Of a stretch of DNA of 64,000 nt, positions 58,966-64,000 are shown in pieces; within the stretch, counting starts at the first letter, position 1; each line of letters starts with the position of its first letter. The notes under the pieces were generated by a model. That model ran no database searches, was not told the origin of the DNA, and saw only the letters and a program-made list of their open reading frames with translations. This DNA comes from an uncultured Collinsella sp. (GTDB lineage Bacteria > Actinomycetota > Coriobacteriia > Coriobacteriales > Coriobacteriaceae), in assembly GCA_902476475.1 (NCBI GenBank), contig CABSDO010000001.1, forward strand, positions 4,653-68,652, given 5' to 3'. The position numbers were made by a program, and so were the translations under genes.

Positions 58966-60126
58966 ATGAAAAATCGTACGATTTTGCTTTATATGATGTT
59001 CGTTTTCCTGTCGAACTTCAGCACCATCTTGTATTTTCTAACTGTCTACCTTGAGTTCGTCGGGCTTTCGATGGTAGCGATTTCTGGCATGATGATTGCA
59101 TACCAAGTGAGCAAGTTCATCCTTGAAGTTCCCACTGGCTATATTGCTGATAGGTTTGGACGAAAGACAAGCGGTCTCGTTGGCGTCGTGGGAATGCTTG
59201 GATACTACGCCGCCCTGCTTCTCGTCCGTTCTCCTCTGCTTTTAATCGGCGCGTTTGCTCTTAAAGGTTTTGCCGTTGCATGTCTGAGCGGATCCATAGA
59301 AGCGATTTACATTGACAGCGTCTCTCAGGACCAGCTCATAAGACTTAATGTCGTTGAGCGATTTGTTTTCTATGCCTCTTATGCCATCTCCGCTTGCGTG
59401 GGCGGTTTCATTTCGTCTGTCGGTGCATATCTCATTGGTCTTTCGGCAGATATCATCGCAATGGTGTTGACGTTGGTTGTCGTTGTCTGCATTCCTGAGA
59501 TGCGAAGAGAGGGCACTGCGGCGACACCTGAACGTGGAATGAGCCCGAAGATGATCGGTGCCGCTATTGCGTGTAATGGTATTCTTCGTTCGGCGTTCAT
59601 CATGGACTGTTCTCAGGCATTTGCTTTTGTCGCTCTGGAAGATTTTTTCTCACTGCTGCTCGCAGCCCGTGGAATGGGTGCCGTCGCTTCGGGCATGACC
59701 ATTGCGGTCCAGCTCCTTGTCTCCGCCTCCATAGGGTTTATCGTGCCCAGCGTAATTGCTCATGTCGACAAGAGGCTTTTTGCGCGTATTTGCGGCATCA
59801 TCCGTCTCATTCTAGCTGCTTCGTTTTTAACCCCTTTTATTCCGGTTGACCTGTTGCCCGTTTTCTATGTGCTGCAGACGGTTGCCTACTCGTTATTTGC
59901 TCCGATCAAATACTCAGTTTTTCAAAATGCTGCCGATTCATCGATGCTCTGTTCGTTGATTTCGGTTCAAAGCCAGATGGTGGCGGTGGGCGCCGTTCTT
60001 TTCTATCTGCTCAATGCTGTGTTGAGTAGCGTTGTGGGTATTCGGGTTGTGCTGCTTGTTGCGCTTGGGATTTCTTCTCTGGCGTATGTCCCCGCGCTAT
60101 TTCGCCTTACAAGTCGAAGACCATGA
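58966..60126 (+). CDS. MFS transporter
   Basis: This 386-residue protein has about 12 hydrophobic segments and the MFS signature between helices 2 and 3, GYIADRFGRKTSG. The shape is that of a drug/metabolite exporter. The ATG at 58966 follows GGAGGGCGGAGC. It follows a LysR gene on the same strand, so it is probably regulated by it. The substrate cannot be inferred. Confidence 0.88.
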   Translation: MKNRTILLYMMFVFLSNFSTILYFLTVYLEFVGLSMVAISGMMIAYQVSKFILEVPTGYIADRFGRKTSGLVGVVGMLGYYAALLLVRSPLLLIGAFALKGFAVACLSGSIEAIYIDSVSQDQLIRLNVVERFVFYASYAISACVGGFISSVGAYLIGLSADIIAMVLTLVVVVCIPEMRREGTAATPERGMSPKMIGAAIACNGILRSAFIMDCSQAFAFVALEDFFSLLLAARGMGAVASGMTIAVQLLVSASIGFIVPSVIAHVDKRLFARICGIIRLILAASFLTPFIPVDLLPVFYVLQTVAYSLFAPIKYSVFQNAADSSMLCSLISVQSQMVAVGAVLFYLLNAVLSSVVGIRVVLLVALGISSLAYVPALFRLTSRRP

Positions 60127-60159
60127 GCATGCATGCATCGATAACTTATATATCAACGC

Positions 60160-60193
60160 AATAAACCCGAGCGCGAGGGCGTTTGGGTTTATT
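60160..60193 (+). terminator. Possible terminator of the MFS gene
   Basis: AATAAACCC and GGGTTTATT form perfect 9-base arms around a GC-rich 16-base loop, followed by ATTGAAG; moderate strength. Confidence 0.55.
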
Positions 60194-60246
60194 ATTGAAG
60201 CGTATGTAACCTGGCGGCGCCACACCGCCTGTTAGTAGGGAGACAC

Positions 60247-61425
60247 ATGAACGTTCTGGTCGTCAACGCAGGATCTTCGACCCTTAAGTATCAGGTCATC
60301 GATACCAAGTCCCACAAGGTGTCCGCAAAGGGCTCCTGCGAGCGCGTCTGCTTTACCGGCGGTACCTTTACCCATGCTGCCAACGGCTCCAAGAAGGTGA
60401 CCGAGAACATCGAGTTCCCCGACCACAAGGTCGCCATCGAGGCTGTCCTGAAGGACCTCGAGGCTAACGGCGTCAAGATCGAGGGCATTGGCCACCGTAT
60501 CGTTCAGGGCGGTTGGTACTTTGGCGATTCCTCCCTCGTCGACGAGGACGTTCTTGCCAAGATCCGTGAGGTCGCCCCGCTCGCCCCGCTGCACAACAAC
60601 CCCGAGGCCAACGTTATCGAGTATTGCCTGGAGCAGTATCCCGACCTGCCCAACGTCACGGTCTACGACACCGCTTTCCACTTCAACATGCCCGAGGTCG
60701 CCAAGACCTACGCTCTGCCCAAGGACGTCTGCGACAAGCTGCACATCCGTAAGTATGGCGCCCACGGCACCAGCTATCGCTACATCTCCAAGAAGGTTGC
60801 CGAGATGACCAACGGCGAGGCCCGCAAGGTCGTCGTGTGCCACATCGGCTCCGGCGCCTCCCTGTGCGCTATCGAGGACGGCAAGTGCATGGACACTACC
60901 ATGGGCCTCACCCCGCTCGACGGCGTCATGATGGGCACTCGCTGCGGCTCCATCGACCCGGCTACCGTGTGCTACCTGCAGCGCGAGGGCGGCTACACCT
61001 TCGATGAGGTCGACGAGATGATGAACAAGAAGTCCGGCCTCATGGCCGTGACCGGCGGCAAGACCAACGACTGCCGCAACGTCGAGGAGCTCGCCGCTGC
61101 CGGCGACCCCGAGGCTCAGCTCGCCTTCGATATGTTCGTCTACAAGATTGCCGCCAAGGCAGCCGAGATGGCAACCTCCATGTGCGGCATGGACACGCTC
61201 GTCTTTACCGCCGGTATCGGCGAGCACGCTCCGGCTGTCCGCGCTGGCGTGGCCGACCGTCTGGCCTTTATGGGCGTCAAGATGGACCATGCCCGCAACG
61301 CCCTGCGCGGCGACGGCGCTTGGTGCCTGTCCGCTAAGGATTCCAAGGTCAAGATCTTCGTCATCCCCACGGATGAAGAGTTCATGATCGCTTCCGACGT
61401 TGAGCGCATCGTTAACGGCAAGTAA
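60247..61425 (+). CDS. ackA: Acetate kinase paralog 1, diverged active site
   Basis: This 392-residue ASKHA-fold kinase interconverts acetyl phosphate and acetate with ATP. The phosphate-1 motif VVNAGSSTLKYQ, GHRIVQGG, MMGTRCGSIDPA and FTAGIGEHA are present. Unlike paralog 2, GTSH reads GTSY and HLGNGAS reads HIGSGAS, two substitutions in positions near the nucleotide and phosphoryl centre. It may therefore prefer another acyl phosphate or have altered activity. Codon bias is strong, suggesting high expression. GTAGGGAGACAC precedes the ATG. Confidence 0.88.
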   Translation: MNVLVVNAGSSTLKYQVIDTKSHKVSAKGSCERVCFTGGTFTHAANGSKKVTENIEFPDHKVAIEAVLKDLEANGVKIEGIGHRIVQGGWYFGDSSLVDEDVLAKIREVAPLAPLHNNPEANVIEYCLEQYPDLPNVTVYDTAFHFNMPEVAKTYALPKDVCDKLHIRKYGAHGTSYRYISKKVAEMTNGEARKVVVCHIGSGASLCAIEDGKCMDTTMGLTPLDGVMMGTRCGSIDPATVCYLQREGGYTFDEVDEMMNKKSGLMAVTGGKTNDCRNVEELAAAGDPEAQLAFDMFVYKIAAKAAEMATSMCGMDTLVFTAGIGEHAPAVRAGVADRLAFMGVKMDHARNALRGDGAWCLSAKDSKVKIFVIPTDEEFMIASDVERIVNGK

Positions 61426-61439
61426 TTGATGCAAGGGGA

Positions 61440-61476
61440 GGGGACTGGATGGCCTTGTGCCGTTCAGCCCCCTTTT
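61440..61476 (+). terminator. Terminator of acetate kinase paralog 1
   Basis: GGGGACTGGATGGC pairs with GCCGTTCAGCCCC (with G-U pairs and one bulge) around a short loop, followed by TTTT. Confidence 0.7.
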
Positions 61477-61589
61477 ATGCACTTTGAGCGAAGAGTTTAA
61501 TAGATATTTATTGAATTCTGATAACTTCTTATTAAGGATACGGCCGCCTTATGGGTTTGCCGACCGTACTGTAATCACGAAGGAGTCTC

Positions 61590-62768
61590 ATGAACGTACT
61601 TGTTGTCAACGCCGGCAGCTCGAGCCTTAAATATCAGCTTTTGGATACCGATACCCGCGAGGTTTTCGCCAAGGGTAACTGCGAGCGTATCGGCTCGGAG
61701 ATGGGTATCTTTGGCCATTCCGAGAACGGTGGCGCCAGGCAGACCGAGGAGATTCCTTTCCCCGACCACCGCTCGGCTATCGCGCGCGTGCTCGAGGCGC
61801 TCGAGAAGACCGACTTTACGATCGATGGCATCGGCCACCGCATCGTCCAGGGCGGCTGGTACTTCGATGATTCCGCGGTCGTCGACGATGAGGTCATGGC
61901 TAAGATTCTCGAGGTGGCGCCGCTCGCCCCGCTGCACAACTACGGCGAGGCCGCAGCGATTGAGTATTGCCGCGAGAAGTATCCAGAGCTGCCCAACGTT
62001 GCCGTCTTCGATACCTCGTTCCATATGACCATGCCCGAGGTCGCCTACACCTACGCCCTGCCCAAGGACGTGTGCGACAAGTATCACGTGCGCAAGTACG
62101 GCGCCCACGGCACGAGTCATCGTTACGAGTGGATGATGGCCAAGGAGATCTTGGGTACGCGCTGCCACCGCCTGCTGTCGTGCCACCTGGGCAACGGTGC
62201 CTCGCTCGCCGCTATCGAGGACGGCGTGTGCCGCGATACCACCATGGGCCTCACCCCGCTCGACGGCCTGATGATGGGTACCCGCTGCGGTTCCATCGAC
62301 CCGGCCACCGTGTGCTACCTGCAGCGCGAGGGCGGCTACAGCTACCAGGAAGTCGACGACATGATGAACAAGCAGTCCGGCCTGCTTGCCATCTCGGGCA
62401 TCTCCAACGACGCCCGCGACATTCGCACACGCGCCTCCGAGGGCGACGAGCGTTGCCTGCTCGCCTTCGATATGTTCGCCTACAAGGCCATGCAGCAGGC
62501 CGGTTCCATGATCGCCTCCATGGCGGGCGTGGATACCATTACCTTCACTGCCGGCATCGGCGAGAACGACTGGTCGATCCGCAAGGCCTTCTGCGACTGC
62601 TTTGAGTGGCTGGGCGTGCGCATCGACAACAACAAGAACCGCGAGGCCGTGGGCAACGGCCCGCAGGTCATCAGCGCCGCCGGTTCCGCCGTCACGGTCA
62701 TGGTCATCCCCACCGACGAGGAATACATGATCGCCCACGACGTCGAGCGCCTGACCAAGAACAACTAA
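61590..62768 (+). CDS. ackA: Acetate kinase paralog 2, canonical
   Basis: This 392-residue acetate kinase has VVNAGSSSLKYQ, GAHGTSHRY, CHLGNGASLAAIEDG and MMGTRCGSIDPA, so the histidine and asparagine positions altered in paralog 1 are standard here. It lies 164 bases downstream of paralog 1 with its own leader; AAGGAG precedes the ATG. Together with pta, on the opposite strand, it makes ATP from acetyl-CoA. Confidence 0.93.
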   Translation: MNVLVVNAGSSSLKYQLLDTDTREVFAKGNCERIGSEMGIFGHSENGGARQTEEIPFPDHRSAIARVLEALEKTDFTIDGIGHRIVQGGWYFDDSAVVDDEVMAKILEVAPLAPLHNYGEAAAIEYCREKYPELPNVAVFDTSFHMTMPEVAYTYALPKDVCDKYHVRKYGAHGTSHRYEWMMAKEILGTRCHRLLSCHLGNGASLAAIEDGVCRDTTMGLTPLDGLMMGTRCGSIDPATVCYLQREGGYSYQEVDDMMNKQSGLLAISGISNDARDIRTRASEGDERCLLAFDMFAYKAMQQAGSMIASMAGVDTITFTAGIGENDWSIRKAFCDCFEWLGVRIDNNKNREAVGNGPQVISAAGSAVTVMVIPTDEEYMIAHDVERLTKNN

Positions 62769-62791
62769 CGCGATCGCTTGTGATTGAACGA

Positions 62792-62829
62792 AAGGCCTCC
62801 TGAGCAGCAGTTTGGGAGGCCTTTTTGCT
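62792..62829. terminator. Terminator of acetate kinase paralog 2
   Basis: AAAGGCCTCC pairs perfectly with GGAGGCCTTT around a 14-base loop, followed by more T. Confidence 0.85.
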
Positions 62830-62846
62830 GGCAGCTGGATTAACGG

Positions 62847-63020
62847 CGGAAACTCTGTCCCATTCCGAGCGTTAATTCTGGGACACGCTTTCCGCTTGGG
62901 GCTGGTTGCGGAAAGTGCGACCCACAATAAAGCAAAATTCCGGTCCACAGTTTCCCAAACAGCCCCCAAGCGGAAGTTACATCCCACAATCCGCCTCCAA
63001 ACCGGGACACACTTTCCGGT
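62847..63020. repeat. Cluster of GCGGAAAGTGTGTCCCA-like repeats
   Basis: Related units occur in both orientations: 62847-62863 (GCGGAAACTCTGTCCCA), 62880-62896 (inverted), 62909-62925 (GCGGAAAGTGCGACCCA), 62971-62987 (GCGGAAGTTACATCCCA) and 63004-63020 (inverted). CCGCTTGGGGCTG (62893) and CAGCCCCCAAGCGG (62961) could enclose a large hairpin. No gene is supported in 62769-63326. Confidence 0.6.
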
Positions 63021-63187
63021 GGGTTAGACACCGAACTTCAGCCAACATTTCGGTCCCAAAGTGACCATGGCCAGCAACGCCTGCGCTCCCAGCAACGGCA
63101 TCCAATCATTCAGGTCTTCAGCTCCAGCTCGTAGCCAAGCCGCCGTCCACCCCAGATACCCTAATTGCTACGTTGCGGTAGAAGGCC

Positions 63188-63304
63188 GTACGGGCCAACC
63201 ACTGAAAACAATCCGCAGACCAGAAACGCCCCCGTTCGTAGCTCCGGAGGAGCAGAACGGGGGCGTTTCATTGGTCGAGGACGTTTTCAGGGGTTGGCCC
63301 GTAC
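63188..63304. repeat. Long nested palindrome between ackA and pta
   Basis: Outer arms 63188-63209 and 63283-63304 are complementary at 21 of 22 bases. Inside, GACCA 63218-63222 pairs with TGGTC 63272-63276, GAAACGCCCCCGTTC 63223-63237 with 63255-63269 (15 perfect), and the loop itself contains GCTCC/GGAGC. It may be a bidirectional terminator for the convergent genes or a palindromic mobile element. Confidence 0.7.
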
Positions 63305-63326
63305 AGCCTTCGGGCGAGTGCGTCCG

Positions 63327-64000
63327 CTACTCAGCCATCTGAGCCTGGACGGCGGTGATGGCCACGACACCCACGATGTCGTCGGCAGAGCAGCCGCGCG
63401 AAAGGTCGTTGACCGGCTTGGCGATGCCCTGCAGGATGGGGCCGTAGGCGTCAGCACCGGCGAAGCGCTGGACCAGCTTGTAGCCGATGTTGCCGGCCTC
63501 GAGGTCGGGGAACACCAGCACGTTGGCCTTACCGGCGACGGAGGAGCCGGGAGCCTTGAGCTGGGCGACGGTGGGGACGATGGCGGCGTCGAGCTGCAGG
63601 TCGCCATCGATGGCGAGCTCGGGAGCCTTCTCCTTGCAGAACTTCACAGCCTCCTGGACCTTCTTGGCGACCTCGCCACCGGCGGAGCCCATGGTGGAGT
63701 AGGAGAGCATGGCCACGTGCGGCTCAACATTGCCCATGAAGGTGGACCAGGAGTGAGCGGAGGCGATGGCGATCTCGGAGAGCTCGTCGGAGGACGGGTT
63801 GATGTTGAGGCCGCAGTCGGCGAAGATCAGCGTGCCGTCGGTGCCGAACTGCGGGGTGTCGGTGCACATCACGAAGAAGGCCGAGACCAGCTTGGTGCCC
63901 GGGGCGGTCTTGAGGATCTGAAGCGCAGGGCGCAGGGTATCGGCGGTGGAGTGGCAGGCGCCGGAGACCAGGCCGTCGGCGTCGCCCATCTTGACCATCA
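63327..64000 (-). CDS. pta: Phosphate acetyltransferase, C-terminal part (cut by window edge)
   Basis: About 224 C-terminal residues are seen; the 5' part lies beyond the window. MGDADGLVSGACHSTADTLR, GNVEPHVAMLSYST, GSAGGEVAKKV and VFPDLEAGNIGYKLVQRF are typical of Pta, which converts acetyl-CoA and phosphate to acetyl phosphate. The enzyme partners the acetate kinases on the other side of the spacer; the genes are convergent rather than in one operon. Confidence 0.93.
   Translation of the reverse strand, partial: MVKMGDADGLVSGACHSTADTLRPALQILKTAPGTKLVSAFFVMCTDTPQFGTDGTLIFADCGLNINPSSDELSEIAIASAHSWSTFMGNVEPHVAMLSYSTMGSAGGEVAKKVQEAVKFCKEKAPELAIDGDLQLDAAIVPTVAQLKAPGSSVAGKANVLVFPDLEAGNIGYKLVQRFAGADAYGPILQGIAKPVNDLSRGCSADDIVGVVAITAVQAQMAE

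Noticed and set aside
63061..63342. Plus-strand open frame in the ackA-pta spacer
   Set aside because: It runs through the long palindrome and repeats, has no ribosome site and no recognisable protein features.

Overview
The window comes from a high-GC, anaerobic, fermentative actinobacterium of the Coriobacteriia, most likely Collinsella. Grounds: GC-rich codon use, strong AGGAGG-type ribosome sites, L-lactate dehydrogenase, acetate kinase and phosphotransacetylase, an ECF-type transporter, a sortase-anchored C69 peptidase, and an acetylase-type diaminopimelate (DAP) pathway. The genus is an inference from gene content. No rRNA, tRNA or CRISPR array was seen.

Layout. 1-4360: part of a mobile or plasmid-like block on the minus strand, with a TraG/VirD4-type ATPase, a ClpP-like protease and two paralogous unknown proteins whose upstream control regions are also duplicated. 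4361-5926: two HAD phosphatases. 5985-17383: a GntR regulator and a ten-gene operon resembling Amadori-compound (frl/fra-type) catabolism, with a DcuC/YfcC-type carrier, SIS deglycase, PfkB kinases, a sugar isomerase and several unusual additions. A 230-bp MITE-like element closes it. 17685-20718: TatD, TcdA, a probable type I toxin-antitoxin locus and an SdpR/SdpI pair. 20890-32221: EttA, two low-complexity or membrane proteins, NadE, an aminotransferase, lactate dehydrogenase, a lipase-like protein and a nucleoid-associated protein.

32355-37724: the lysine/DAP locus (dapH, dapB, dapA, lysA) behind a lysine riboswitch, divergent from an M20 deacetylase. In this sequence lysA carries a one-base insertion, and its downstream frame runs into dapA without a stop. 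37829-39500: decayed accessory DNA, with a truncated higB, intact higA, a nonsense pseudogene and a low-GC foreign gene. 39688-46524: a lipoprotein, a regulator and Ser/Thr kinase pair, a cell-wall hydrolase, a MOSC protein, and an ATP-grasp ligase next to an aspartate/glutamate racemase. 46650-50085: an ECF transporter operon (S, fused A-A, T) preceded by a leader peptide with three consecutive Trp codons and a terminator, so tryptophan is the likely substrate. 50273-57914: C69 peptidase, a 30-residue membrane peptide, lipid kinase, RNase D, YugP protease, exonuclease VII and a HIT protein. 57956-60126: LysR and MFS genes. 60247-64000: two tandem diverged acetate kinases facing pta, separated by a repeat-rich spacer with a long nested palindrome.

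The non-coding DNA is rich in dispersed structured repeats: two copies of a roughly 100-nt hairpin family whose stems covary, three GTTACGCGGTTT palindromes, GGGACAG-type repeats and the MITE-like element.
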